Assembly: GCF_000003815.2 (NCBI RefSeq)
Contig: NC_049993.1
Span: 17,500,842 to 17,564,841 of the forward strand
Direction of reading: 5' to 3'
From: Branchiostoma floridae
Lineage: Eukaryota; Chordata; Leptocardii; Amphioxiformes; Branchiostomatidae
Length of the DNA: 64,000 nucleotides
Below are positions 24,290 through 36,699 of this stretch, piece by piece. The notes beneath the pieces are model-generated. The model made no database searches. It was not told the DNA's origin and was given only the letters and a program-made list of their open reading frames with translations. Position 1 is the first letter of the stretch; every line of letters begins with the position of its first letter. The translations under genes were made by a program, and so were the position numbers.

Positions 24290-25241
24290 TCACAAACACA
24301 TGCACACGTTGTAAGGAGTTGTAACCAATTGCCGTATGTTTACTGTATTTGTAGTACAAATAAACATATATGGACGGTAGAAAAGAAATGTTAACAGTCA
24401 ACCGCCCTCTCATTCAAGAGGTCGTCGACTGCTATATACCCCCAACCGTTAAACTCGTTTTTTTGACAAGCGGTGTTTCTATGGGAACCACTCGGATTGT
24501 CCAAACAAGGCGACAAAGGCCGGCACGAACACTCGAGTCGATTGAGAGACCCCGTGAATGGAGTCGGGAGGGTTTCAGCCTACTTTGGTTACGCTCGGAT
24601 AATCAAATTCTCTATTCAGCCTCTCGGGCCCATTGTTTACGCAGCGCGCGTACCATTACCTGAGGATTATTGTAGTAGTTGGAGCCAGTGGATGTTGTTC
24701 CTTACCGTTTTGTACGTACCCCTTGGGGGGTATAGGAGAAGGAAAGAACATCTCCTTAAATACATTTAGACATCGGCTGCCTTCTTAAGGATGCCGACAC
24801 GAACCGAGCGACTGGGAAGGAAAATTTGGTAGAGATTGGATGCCGGGATTTGATTAAGAAGTCTTTATACGTCAAGACAGTGTTTCGATTGTTGCTCGGG
24901 CGGTAATAGGACTTATGCTGCAGTCCATTTTCCTGTTGAGGTACAAAGAGCGCAGGAAATCCGATTCGAACGGACTAAAGAGTCGGTACTGTTGGGAAGC
25001 CGGCCTGCTCGCGAGGTAACACGACTTACGAGAAGTCGAGAGGAGACAGCGAAGCATGACCTGTTGACCGAATGGAGTAGAAACGGTAGCAGAAACGTGT
25101 TCAAATACGCGGTGGGTTTTCGACTTTTTTCTCGCCTCATTTGAAAGAAACTACAGCTCTTAACAAAGTCGCTGTTGGACACGGAAAGACGGAGACATCT
25201 ACAGGGAATTCTACAACGGGCAAAGGCGAAGACTAGGTACC
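24290..25241 (+). promoter_or_regulatory. upstream region and probable 5' UTR of the Patched-like gene
   Basis: Less AT-rich than its surroundings and free of recognisable repeats, ending in ACCATGG, a strong start context. No single core promoter element stands out. Short open frames on both strands here have no family resemblance. Confidence 0.35.
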
Positions 25242-26727
25242 ATGGTGTGCATGTGGGTTGACAAGAGAGTTCGACGGGCCTTCAAACATTGGGGAGTCTT
25301 GGTAGCCAGACGACCAGAACCCTTCGTCATCCTACCCATAGTTGCGACAGTATTGCTCGGGTATTTCGGACTGATTCATGTAGCGGTCGAGGACAACTTC
25401 GACTCTTTGTTTACACCGAGTTATAGCCAAGCTCAACAGGATGTGGCAAGGCTCCAGGCGCTGGGATTCGAACCCTCTGACCTTACACTTGAGGCTGCTG
25501 CAAGGGTTATTGTACAAGCGAGCGACGGTGGAAACGTGCTACGTCAAGAAATCTTGCAAGAAGTCTTACTCCTACATGATATCGTGCGCAACGTCAGTAA
25601 CGAAAAGGGGGAGAATTTTACGACGCTGTGCCGCAATTCGTCCGTCGACGGGACGTGTTACGGTAACAATGTGATTAGGTTGCTGATTACAAATGGAACA
25701 GTCATATTGAATAACCTGCGGTACCCTTACTATGGGGCTGACAACAGTGACAATTCCTCTGGGCAGTTCGTAGGGGACGAGTTAGGCGGAGTGTGGCTAC
25801 GGCCGGATGGAAGGACTGTACGCGAAGCCAGAGCGTTTCAGCTGTCGTACCACTTACGGACGCCAGGAGCGCAGTGGATGGAAAACTTTCGGCAGGTAGG
25901 ATATTCCGGACACCTGATACCCACAATAACAAACTCGCTATTAAGTTGGGGTGTAGGGGGTACTTACATAGTAATAGAATCCTGGTATTGTTTCTATGTG
26001 CAGATGTGTTTGCCTAGAGTGAACTTTAATTCAATTAACCTAGTATTTCCCACCTGACACATACAGTAACAAACTCGCTATCAAGTAAGGGGGGGGGGGG
26101 GTTAAGTTAAAAAGAGAATGTCTCTCTGTGGTTATGTCTCTCTGTGTCTATGTTTGTGTGTGCATATAGTGAACTTTTCAATCAAACTAGTATTTCACAA
26201 TGGCGGTAATTACTTGTGGGTGGCCATTATAGATTGATATGAAAACATGCAGCTATTTTCCAAACACAGGTAAATCGCATTTCAGATTTGTTGTCCAGTA
26301 CTCTGATCTTGTTATCCTGAAGAAAATCAAAGAACTTCTAGGAAATTCAGTGATACTTACGCTAGAAAATAACATTTTCCAGAATGCTGTATATCAACAT
26401 TACAGTATTAATGTCAATTATTTGTATGTTTCATAGGCCATAGAAAACTTCTCGGCCGAAAACATCACAGTCACCTACCTGACGTCCACGTCACTCAGCA
26501 GTGAGCTCAGGAGAATGCCGGGAAGACTCCTGCCATATTTGGGAGGCAGTGCAGGGATGGTGGCTCTGTATTCTGTAAGTACAGCGAACATAAACGACCA
26601 TCATGAAGCCTAACTTCTGTGTAAGACTTAAGATCTGTGATACGTTTATATGCATGATTTGTCTTTGTTGTGACATGTACTCTGTCGGTGAAAAACATGG
26701 CAGAGTATATATATGCAATCTAGAGAA

Positions 26728-26758
<31 letters not shown>

Positions 26759-29700
26759 TGGGTGGCTTGGGTGCCATTTTGATGTGGCAAATGGATCAAA
26801 GATGGCGACCGTTCATTCATTTGACGCTTTTAACCCTATTCAGACCGGGGGGGGGGGGGGGGCTTTTGAGGCCCGCGCTAACTTCGATGTCCTATAACGC
26901 CAGAACGGCTTACGCTAGACCCACCAAATTTGGTGAGTTTTCCTAAAATATTGTTGGCAACAAGTTTAGGAAGTTTGAAAAATTTTCCATTTTTTCGTGT
27001 TGCCATGGCAACCGTTTATTGACAGGCAGTTTTGCCAAAAATCACTATTTTTGGGTCTAACAATGTATATTTCACATTTATTTGCTATATTACTGCTATT
27101 TTGTTACATAAATAAAATGTTATATTATTTAGCATATCTTTCATAATTATATATGCATAAATTATGCTAATTTGATGACGTCATCAGCCCAAAATCCAAG
27201 ATGGCGGACCGTATGTCCAGATCAAGAATAATAAGCTAATTATCCCTTAAAATTTGTAACCACCTGGTATTTTTTCATCAAAAACCATCTAAATGAATGA
27301 ATCTAGTCTATTTCCATTGCCCTTTGTGGTTATTTGTTGTAAAAAACGTATTTTTAAAAATTCAAGGTGATCGATATAATATGGCGGAGCCCAACTCGTA
27401 TCTAAGATGTGCATGACGTCATTTTATGACGTGATATTGACGTCATTGATGTTGCTATTGGCAACGCAAGTCGTAATAAACATTATTATTCTGTTATCTG
27501 CACTTGTTGTTACATTTTTGTAGCATAACTTGAAGTTTTCTGAGAAGACCCTTTTTTCATGGGTCCGGCCAATATAATCAAATTGATGACGTCATAATTA
27601 CGTCATCTTACGTCAGCGTAACGTCAAACGTCAAATACACGTCAGATATTATGTCGACATTATGTCCTAAAAATTTGGTGGCTCTACGGCACGTCGTTTT
27701 AGAGTTATAGGACTTCAAAGTGGAGGGCCTCAAAAGCCCCCCCCCCCGGTCCAGGGATGACCAAAAAAGCCCGGTCTGAATAGGGTTAAGATATGCAGTG
27801 GCCAGAAGGTGAAAATCAGACATCTTGTAAGGCACACATCTATAGTATTTTACATGATGACGTCATATGTGTGTTTAACCCACCAACATGGCGGACCAAA
27901 CGACGTCATAGACACGTGATTGACCTCCAGGTCGTACCTTTTTTCAGGTGTTGTCGTGCATGATGCTGGACTGTGTTCGGTCCGAGCCATGGCTGGGACT
28001 CATGGGATCGCTGACGTCACTCATGGCTCTGACGTCAGCTGTGGGCCTCTTGCAGCTCTGCGGAGAAAAGTTGACCACCATTGAAATGGCCGCCATGTTT
28101 ATTTTTATAGGTGAGTGCGTTCTGTCATAATTTCTAATCATTTAGCCTCTGTAAATCATAAATGTTAGATTCTATTGTCGCCAATTTTTCTTAAAATTCA
28201 TTACTGCATGGGGGTTCGAATACATTTTTATCTAATTCAACTAGTAAGCTTCGACAAAGGACAAACTCAGTTACAACTTGTGGGACTCATTCAGTTCCTT
28301 CTTCTCTTCACCAAGAAGATCATATCAAATGTTTGGTGCCATGTGTGACTGGGTTTGTTTCTTTGATTTGTGGATAGCATAAGTCCAGAAGCTGTGGAGA
28401 AGTCTTTATGGTATTTGGAAAGGGAGTACATGTAGGTGTTTTGAACGTAATGGTCAAGTTTGCAATTGACATCTGTTCTTCTAGCGGCTTTCTGTGATAC
28501 TCCAACAGGACTACCGTGGTATTCACATCTCGTGCTTCTAGACAAGCTATGGTCGTATGGCAGAAGATAGTTCTTGTAATTGATTGTGATTCTTTTTCTT
28601 TACTTAAATCCACAGGCAGCAAAGTCGGTAGTACTCACACCCTACTCTGGGCGTGGCGAAGAACAGACCCTACCCTCTCCGTCCGCCATCGAATGGGCGC
28701 CGCCATGGCGGACACCGCTGCGCCCATCGCCATTGGCTCTTTGACCGACTACGTCACGTACGCCGTTGGCATGGCGACGTCGTTTCCCGCGGTTCGATCG
28801 TTCTGCATCTTCGCCATAACCACCGCGGTGTTTTGTGACTTGTACCGGCTGATGTTTTTCACGGCCTTCCTGTCCCTATTCGGACACAGAGAAGACGGGA
28901 ACAGACATTGTCTGACGTGTATGCGCGTGAGAACAGCCTCGTCACAGTCCCCCTGTTACGCGCTGTGTTGTGCCGGGGACGGAATGCCGTCGGCACACGT
29001 CGAGAAGAGATTGTCGGTGATGCGTAATAATGTCACCAAAGAGGACATGCAGAATCCGCTGTTGGTTGCACCGTCCAAAGTGTTGCCGCGTTCGACTAAC
29101 GCGTCCGTACATTCGGCGGCAACATTCCCCATCTACCCGCCCCACACAGAACACACCGATTCACCAGACAACTCCGCCCGAAAGTCGGCAGACCCTTTCA
29201 TGGCGGAGTTTTTCTCCTCCTACCTAGGTCAATGGCTGAAGAAGCCATGGATGAAGTTTTTCATCCTCTTGGTCTATCTCGCATACCTAGGCGCTGCAAT
29301 ACGGGGTTGTGTTCTGGTGCAACCGGGACTAAATCATAACAATCTTGCCGCAGATGATTCACATATTAGCACATTTGCCACCCAAGAGAAGGAATATTTC
29401 ACAATTTACGGGCCCAGGATAGACCTAGTCGTGACCAACAGAGGAAACTTTTCAGATAAAGTGGTCGAAGATAATGTCGAACTGAAGCTCCAATCGTTCA
29501 GCCAAAGTTCACTCTTCCATAGTGATTACGACGTTTGGCTACGCAGTTACACGGACACTTCAAGGGTGTCGATTTTAGCAAAGGACGCTAGCACAAGTTC
29601 GCGCCAGGCAGAGATTATGTTAGAAGCTCGTCGGATTGCGACGACAGGTGACGTAGAGATGGTGGTATACGCTCCCCAGTTTTACTTGTATGAGCAGTTA

Positions 29701-31263
29701 ACGACAGTACTACCCGAAGGTCTAATGCTGACAGGCATTGCAGCTGCCGCTATCTGCGCTTCTTCATCTCTCCTCGTACCCCATTGGACGGGTGGGTTCG
29801 TTGTCGTCATTTCCGGTGCTTCGGTCATGGTAGGAGTTGTCGGGTACATGGCATTGTGGGATGTCAAGTTCGACGTCGTTTCGACCGCCGCCATCTTGGC
29901 AAGCGTCGCGCTAGCGACTGACATTCCAGCGCACGTGACGTATGCTTACGTTGTGGCCCATCGGATCTCAAATCCCAGCAACTGTGTTGTTGCGGCAATG
30001 CACACTGCCGGCATGCCGGCGGCACAGTCAGCCGTCTCCACTATCCTTAGCGTGATCCTCCTTGCAGTCTTTCCCGCCGAAACTTCCCGCGTTTTCTTCA
30101 AGATAATTCTCCTTACCGCCTTGTTCAGCACCGCTCACAGCTTCCTCTTTCTGCCCGTTCTTCTCGGTGTTATGAGCCCGTGTTTCCCGACGAAATCCAA
30201 CCGAAAGAAGGCCGGAACTCCTTCGGACGGGGGCAGGACTAACGCCGACGAGTCTGGCATTAGTGCCCCGTGGCAGGAGCATCTCGACCAACTGGACAAA
30301 CACATCTCGCTATGGGAACAGACGGAGTTCCGCTCAACAATAAGCGACGCAACCCCCTCAGCAATAGGGAGCCGCATGCTTTCTACGTTCTCTTCCCTTT
30401 CAACCTCTCCCACGGCAGATTCACTTTACCGTGGACGAGCGGAAAGACAGAACCCTCGAAAGACACCCCAGAGGTCTAACTCCATGTTCGAAGGACCACG
30501 CACATCTCTGGATCTGTCTCTCTTTGAGACCAGGCAAAGAGACCAGCTGCGTCGAATGTCTTCCCGTGACGTCGTCATGCCATCGGCGAGACTAGCCAAT
30601 CAGCAGCGGCAAGACAGAAGCGTCATCGATGGGGCCCAATCTTCCCGTCGTCTGTACAAACATGGGAAGAAAGAAGCCCAAGACTCCATGCGCTACAGAC
30701 TGGTCTTTCCTCACGAGGACTATTACCGCCAAGCGACGCGGAACGGAATCGCCGTCGTACACCGTCGGGAGAGTTCGGGCGAGTCGACGACCCGACCGAT
30801 GTTTGCCGAAGACGCCCCCGAATATTCCCGACCGTGGCTGCACAAGCAAGACTCGCGTATTTCCGTTATTTCAAACCCGCGTTCGGTGTCATCCATCGAG
30901 GAAGAGCTGATCACACCGCGGGCGGTTGTTGGACACCCGCTACCGGGCATGCCCAAACGACCTTTGCGAAAGTCTCGCGAACCCTCGCGAGATTTCTCTT
31001 CACCGCGAGATCATGAATATGACCCTCGTCCAGAAACCAATGTTCGGAACGAACGCATGTCTCTGCCCGTGATACCGCAGCTACCAGACCCCCAGAAGCA
31101 CACAGACCAAAGAGGATCCGTCGATCATGCCAAACCAAAGATTCGCTACTCGGGTGACGTGCACCAAAAGAACACCAATAAACTCCTCGATGCAGAAATG
31201 AAGGCATGGATCGGGTGGGTGATGGATTTGAAACGCCAGGACATGGAAGTTTCTATCATATGA
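25242..31263 (+). CDS. Patched domain-containing protein, PTCHD3-like
   Basis: Four coding exons: 25242-25895, 26437-26574, 27948-28110 and 28616-31263, with CAG|GTAGG, TCT|GTAAGT and TAG|GTGAGT donors and AG acceptors. The frame closes at 1200 residues. Membrane segments: TM1 ~26-48, a large extracellular loop with several N-glycosylation sites (NVS, NFT, NSS, NGT), TM2-6 as a sterol-sensing-like block from ~250 to 385, TM7 near 535, a second extracellular loop, and TM8-12 ending about 840. The family (Patched/Dispatched/RND) moves sterols or lipids. In TM4 the usual GxGxDD reads GSKVGS at 319-324, so both aspartates are absent; TM10 keeps its aspartate (D754, in ALATD). The Ser/Arg/Pro-rich tail of ~360 residues is long for PTCHD3 proteins. 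Start: ACCATGG with no nearer in-frame ATG. Confidence 0.88.
26834..27785. mobile_element. piggyBac-like MITE in intron 2 of the Patched-like gene
   Basis: 952 bp with CCCTATTCAGACCGGG at the left and CCCGGTCTGAATAGGG at the right, each bordered by TTAA (26830-26833 and 27786-27789). CCC...GGG ends and a TTAA duplication are the piggyBac signature. Arms continue ~100 bp inward (CTTTTGAGGCCC, TCCTATAAC, CACCAAATTT). No transposase. The interior contains several TGACGTCA sites. Confidence 0.8.
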
Positions 31264-31578
31264 GAGGCATTTCGATAGATATATCTATTGAAGACTCTGT
31301 CTAGACTTCACCTGCCTCCAGTCAGGGTCATTCATTACACAGATATCACTGTAAATGTGTAGCGAAAGACATCTTTGAAATTTGCAGTATGTTACTTTGC
31401 TGTTTTTCCAATATAAAGGGGTCATCAAGAGAAATGTTGCATAAATTTGACACTATTTGATATTCACGACAAGCAAGGTGAAAGATGGATTGTACATTTT
31501 GTCTATATATTGTGTACATATTACGACGGATTTGAACACGTGAGCTAACAATCATTGATGATTTTTGATGGATTTTGA

Positions 31579-31584
31579 AATAAA
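31579..31584 (+). terminator. polyadenylation signal of the Patched-like gene
   Basis: AATAAA 316 bp after the stop codon, the first in the downstream sequence. Confidence 0.6.
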
Positions 31585-31799
31585 CTTGAACTTGTGACGA
31601 TTTGAGGTTAGGTATTTTTGTGAAATAACAGCACACTTAGGGCACCCCTTACTATATCAGACGATCTTCCAGTTTTGTTTAACTTTCTCCCTGATGCCTC
31701 AGCCTGTCTTTGATACAAATGCTATGCCGAAAGACTTCCCTAACGGGATGGATATGCCCCGATGTTGAGCATTTATATATATAATTCGGAAAACCAATT

Positions 31800-31995
31800 T
31801 CCTCACTTCACTCAGGTGAAAATGAATCCCTCGGATGGGACATTAACTAGAGGTCCCATGTTTGATGAAAGCTACACCTCGATCACAAAAAAAAAAGAAC
31901 CCACAACGTTGTCTAACAGAGTAGGAGTCCATCCCGTAGTGATTGGATCAATTAAATCCCTCCGTGTATGCAGCCTGTACTCTTCAGGACAAACC
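31800..31995 (+). mobile_element. SINE-like repeat body
   Basis: Contains GAATCCCTCGGATGGGACAT, AGAGGTCCCATGTTTGATGA and GCTACACCTCGATCAC, phrases I recall from dispersed marine-invertebrate SINE bodies; part recurs at 500-520. The polymerase III head is missing. Confidence 0.4.
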
Positions 31996-32539
31996 CGGTG
32001 TGTTGCGCCATAAGGCGCGGTTTATTGGCCTCGTATATGACATTAAAAAATTAACAAAACTTATCAGATGATAGACTAAAGTGTACTCACTTGGTCAGCT
32101 ATTCTGTGGCTAAATGAAGAAATCAAGTTTCAATGACAGGAAAGTCCTGCAAAACATTTGAGCCATGACAAATAGAGGGGCAACGAGTTCATCAGAAATA
32201 TAACAACGTAGACGATTGTCTGACCCTCCGGCTTAAGCTGATTCTAATTCACTGCCCGCTAGATATGATTTTCTACCAAGAGGTCATGCCTATTGCAATT
32301 ACATCGCCTTGAAGAGCAAAATTGGAATTTACGGTTGAAAAAAAGGCTGATGTATAAGGTGAACGCCGGAGGATAAGCATTGCCAGACTCATCGATTAAT
32401 CAGCGCCTCCTTGCGGACGTGACCAGCACGACAACCACATTTGAAGAATAAAACAGTTGATCAGTTTTCTTTTTACTATACGTAATCACAGACTCTTCGA
32501 TATTAGTGAGACAGAAATCACCAAATCGCCATATTGAGT

Positions 32540-32610
32540 CTAAAGGTTCAATCGGTTAGAGCGGACGCCTATCACCCCCCTCCCAAATACCCCCCCCCCC
32601 CCCCCCCCCA
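32540..32610. repeat. possible SINE A-box remnant and poly-C tract
   Basis: TCAATCGGTTAGAGCGG looks like a tRNA D-arm, but the copy runs into poly-C (32576-32609) with no B box. Confidence 0.3.
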
Positions 32611-32643
32611 TAAAAATGTTCTGGGACATGTGGCTGGTCCGCT

Positions 32644-33111
32644 TAAAGCCCCCTTAACACGAGAGCACGAATGAGCCGGATTGCCGTCGGAATTAAATTT
32701 ATTTTTTATTCCTGGCAATTTCTGGCGATTCGTAGTGTGTTCTAACTGCATTCCAGCTATTTGCGCCCGTTCTTTTGGCTAGCCCGAAAGTTTTTGACAT
32801 GTTAAAAACTGTCGAGGTGCATTCGAAGCGGAGAAATATCGAATGGCATTCGTAGTGGATTCTAAGTGTATTTTAACTATTCTAACTGCACTCTGACCGC
32901 ATTCTACGGCATTCCAACATTATTCGAAACATTCTTATCTCATTCGAAGGAGAAACCGAAACGGCAAGCCACCTGCCAGAATGTGGCTGAAAGAATATCT
33001 CGAATGCAGTGAGAATGTCTAGAATACAGTACAAATTCACAGGAATAGAAAAGAATTTTCATTCTGGCGGCATTCTGGCTCATTCCTTCTCGTGTGAAGG
33101 GGATTTAAGGC
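32644..33111. mobile_element. 468-bp foldback element
   Basis: GCCCCCTTAACACGAGAGCA at the left pairs with TTCTCGTGTGAAGGGGATTT at the right, continuing through GAATGAGCC/GGCTCATTC. The interior is rich in short GCATTCTAA/ATTCG phrases. No coding sequence. A related end (TAGTGTGAAGGCCC) lies at 33210-33225. Confidence 0.6.
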
Positions 33112-33685
33112 CCATTTGGAATACCCACCCGAATGGCCCCGAATGTGGCACGAATTTTTCAAATACTTTATTCCGACTGGTTCTGCTTGATTCCTGCTGA
33201 TTCGGTTTTAGTGTGAAGGCCCTATTAGGCTTCATAGCCGTGGAGTTCGTCAAATTGAAAAAATATGATGAAGTCACTCAATTTCTCATGACCAATGGCT
33301 GTGAATGATATCCTCCACAACATAATGCAGGTACCAATCGAAAGTTCTGTAACTTCTTGGTCACGAGTCCGCCAGCGTCGCTACATGTACATACACTCGG
33401 CAGTCGCCATAACAGACGCCTCTTCATTAACTCTCACTATATCGTAGCTTCGCTTTTATGTGATCACGCCTGACAAAAGGAGTGGTTTCTAAAAAAACAG
33501 ACGGCGCAATGGTGACTGATTTTACAACTAAATGATGATTAAAGGCTTGTACGTTTTCCTGTGGGTCTCTACGCCAGGTCCTGCTAGGAGACGGAAACTC
33601 CAACAAAGCTGCATCTGCTGGAGCCATCTTACATTTGGTAGCTCCTGCACCTATGAGAGTATGAACGTAAGTAGACGAGACGTTT

Positions 33686-33836
33686 GAGAAGTAATTGCAC
33701 ACCCCTCTTTCATCTTTAAAATGTCAGACGAACAGGTCGCCGAAATCATATCGGCAAGTGTCTGTATGTCTACTCCATTGTACAACAACATCTACACCAA
33801 TCTTCTTACGTTTTCAGTCGTCTCTTTCTTGTGAAG
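33686..33836 (+). pseudogene. coding-derived fragment, homologous to 40343-40496
   Basis: Reads SFIFKMSDEQVAEIISA then STPLYNNIYTNLLTFS before TGA. The 40.4-kb copy in reverse orientation reads SFIFGMSNCQVGQIKAP then STLLYNTVYTNLLTLS before the same TGA. Many differences are at third positions, suggesting past coding. The EQ...YN.IY...L pattern is reminiscent of the C-terminal half of SLC46/MFS transporters, which is a guess. A one-base deletion near 33692 breaks the frame upstream. Confidence 0.35.
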
Positions 33837-33989
33837 GTCAAGAATAAGTATTCAGTATTCAGTATAATCTACCTAGAATCATGGTGACTGGAAAGAAGAA
33901 GTAAAAAAATTGTGTATATGTTAAGGTTTCCATTTTAAGATAAAAACTAACTTAATTCAGACAGTTTTACAGCAAGATATAACAGGCTG

Positions 33990-34040
33990 CACTGTTGTTT
34001 AGTATATCCATGTATGTATGTAAGCGGTAAGGTATGTATG

Positions 34041-34103
<63 letters not shown>
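33990..34103. repeat. (TATG)n and (TA)n microsatellite
   Basis: TATG units followed by ~60 bp of TA. Confidence 0.95.
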
Positions 34104-34106
<3 letters not shown>

Positions 34107-34136
34107 TAAACCATTCTACAGCCCGAAAAAGGAAAG

Positions 34137-34314
34137 TACAGTAGAGGCCCTTTAATTGTACGTCCCATTCGCCCGCATATTTCGCACAATTATCCGGTTG
34201 GTGTAACAAAGCGAAGTTATCAAGCTGGACCGCATCACCATGGGATTTGGGGAATCCGTACAGTTATCAGAAGTGTTCGATTATCCGTTGTGCAATTAAT
34301 TGGCTTCTACTGTA
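34137..34314. mobile_element. Tc1/mariner-type MITE
   Basis: TA|CAGTAGAGGCCCTTTAATTG on the left and CAATTAATTGGCTTCTACTG|TA on the right form 20-bp inverted repeats with TA at both ends. 178 bp, no coding capacity. Confidence 0.7.
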
Positions 34315-35456
34315 CAAGAAAAAAAAACGTTATAATGCCCATATAACCTATGTGTGTAGTCAAACCTCTTCTTGTAAACTTATCAGTTATAAATCTACCA
34401 TTAAGGCATCACCCTGGACCTAGGTTTATGTTACTAAGGAACTTCCTCACTGTACATTAGGCCATGTTGGTTTTATTATATGGAGGACATCCTCTGCGAG
34501 CGTGCGAAAAAAAATAAGTTTGACAAAAAAGTTGCCTTCGTTATGAAATCAAAGTGGCCAGGAAGGTTGAACAAATAATTGAATACAAAGAATATAGTTT
34601 ACCAAACAATAGATTCTCCTTTTTGTTATTTCACATCTTCTTTGACCTTGTAATGTTCTGTAGTATACGTTTCCGATATTTATTTTTGCAATCCACGGCA
34701 TATATTTGCTTATTTTGAAGCTGCTTTGTTCGATTTAGGGTATGATTGAAAACTTTTGATTTTGGAAACGGCCGCGGCGTCAGCCATATTATGAAATCAA
34801 CATGCCCTTAAGGATAACATGTGAGCATAGCTTTTAGCTTTATTGAGATAGTTATGAAAAAAAATTACACGGTACACTCCATAACCTTGCGTATTGTAAC
34901 TCAAGGGCTTACATTCACAACTCAGTTGGACCCTGTCCAGCAACGCTTTTACCTTGATAAGAATTATCTTGTTCCATGATCCCTAAAAGATTGCCAGGCA
35001 CCCGCATGATGTAGTTGACGCACAGATCGCAATCCACGAGACAGAAGTCACATAACCTTGTAGATTTGTATCACTCTTTGGGAACCGGCGTAGCGCATCC
35101 CCAAAAGCTCTCCATTCTCCGCAGACCTTTGTTTCCAGGTGACGCAAGGCAAAGTAATAGCTGAGAGAAAATGGCGAACGATTTGAGAAATGGTATGTGA
35201 GAACCATCGTCGTAGGTTATAATCATGTTCTGGCGCCGCACAAACACTGACAGGATTGCTGCCTGACGTGCGGTCCCTTTCCCGGGTAAATGCAGTCGCT
35301 GATCTTATTAAGATTACGGGTGAAGAATCGCACAGTGCCGGGATATATCACCATCATCATTATCGTCGCTGCTTTGCAGTGCTGACACTGACTGAGGCGG
35401 GCCGTGCATTCAGACATTCCATTGTCGTTTGTCACGAGTTGCTGTCCATCTCACTT
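34315..35456. other. no recognised gene
   Basis: AT-rich intergenic sequence. Short open frames near 35.0-35.4 kb have no splice support or recognised similarity. Confidence 0.35.
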
Positions 35457-35551
35457 AAAGTGGTATCTCAATGCACTTGGGGCACCGGTGCGGCAATGCG
35501 GGTTCGTTCACTGCGGCACCGGTGCTCCAAGTGCACTGAGATACCACATTT
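35457..35551. mobile_element. internally deleted AAGGTGGTATC MITE, near-perfect palindrome
   Basis: Only the two arms remain: AAAGTGGTATCTCAATGCAC and GTGCACTGAGATACCACATT, with CTTGGGGCACCGGTGCGGCA answered by TGCGGCACCGGTGCTCCAAG. The centre (GGGTTCGTTCAC) is a few bases. It would fold into a ~40-bp stem. Confidence 0.75.
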
Positions 35552-35724
35552 TGATCCGGCTTCGGGGTGGGTCCCGATACAGGGAATTCAGTAGCCTGAT
35601 TAAATCTCGCTTATAGCAGCCCGCCAAACATCCGCCGGCCTCCGCCCTGGACAGCGGAGTTTGTGTTACACAGCTACACAGTGACAGTTACAGCCCTGGG
35701 TAGCGGTGTTTGTGTTACACAGAC

Positions 35725-35950
35725 TAAGAATTCAGGTACAGGTACGGTCTAGGTCCAGAGGATCAGGCCCAGGTCCGAACCTGAACCTGGACCTGATTGT
35801 CTGCGAAAACTTGTGAATGGATGATACTCAAAACAAGGGTCCATTTCGCTGCAAAGGATCCCGTTTGGTCGAGTATCCGACGTCCATTGGCGTTTTGAAC
35901 TGCCGACTCTGTAAACTTAGACCAAGTTTGGCTGTAGAAACTCCGTAACA
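35725..35950. repeat. dispersed repeat (copy 1)
   Basis: CAGGTACAGGTACGG plus GGTCCATTTCGCTGCAAAGG, CCGTTTGGT and ACCAAGTTTGGCTGTAGAAA recur at 47888-48070 in the same order. Confidence 0.55.
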
Positions 35951-35954
35951 ATGA

Positions 35955-36083
35955 CTATAAACTCTTCTCCACTTTGCCCCGCTTATTCCTTCCTTTAGGA
36001 CGACAATTTAAAGTAACCCTGGGTAGTCTCAACCTTGGTATTTGTGCAACGTGCCCCAGCCAACGCAATCTTGCCCTTTGTAC
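35955..36083 (-). mobile_element. LINE 3' end fragment
   Basis: Minus-strand frame reads QRARLRWLGHVAQIPRLRLP, the RLRWLGHV.R.P...LP signature of non-LTR ORF2 C-termini, followed by a decayed GR..RG segment. Heavily truncated. Confidence 0.55.
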
Positions 36084-36699
36084 AAGTGTGAAGAGTTTAG
36101 GATGGCCAGTACAGTTCCCGATTGTACATCTGGTGTTACAGTGATATATGTGGACAATCAATATATATTCCAAGTGCAAATTACGTAATATAGAGCGTGC
36201 CGCAATGCGTAGCTCACACAGTCGCGTAGCTCATTCGTTACCAAATAAATCCTAACCCTCTTTGTACTTCTAAATGACCCCTTATTCACAACCGCCCAGT
36301 TCAGCAGCAATATCATATAGATGGACCAATGTTAAAGGGAAGAAAAGAGGGAAGACGCATGAAAATCAATCTGTCATTTCTACATAGGCCATGACAACAG
36401 CTCATCAAAAACGATGTTAATTGAATACGCCAAATAGCAAAACTACCGTTTCCAAAACCACATGCAGTTGCTTTAGTAATTGCAGTTTGGCGTGTCGTAT
36501 TACCTGGGTGTATAACGTTCATCTACGGATGTTAATTGATACTTATAAAAACCATATCTAAGTACGCATGATTTGTCTACTCTAGATAATACAGTGCTAA
36601 TCAAGACACAGACTCGACCTGAACAAGTAGGCGGTAATAACTGCACTAATGGCAGCATGATTTGAATTATGTAATAGCCTAGAAAGAAAACATACCAAA

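Noticed and set aside
24370-24769. Overlapping open frames before the Patched-like gene
   Set aside because: No family similarity, no splice sites; more likely upstream non-coding sequence.
25896-26057. Read-through end of exon 1 of the Patched-like gene
   Set aside because: CAG|GTAGG donor at 25895 and family similarity resuming at 26437 show it is intronic.
28516-28615. Upstream start for the last exon of the Patched-like gene
   Set aside because: The frame is open but the sequence before 28616 is an intron with a clear CCACAG acceptor, and exons 1-3 supply the conserved N-terminal half.
29682-31207. Minus-strand open frames opposite the Patched-like last exon
   Set aside because: Antisense shadows of a GC-richer coding exon.
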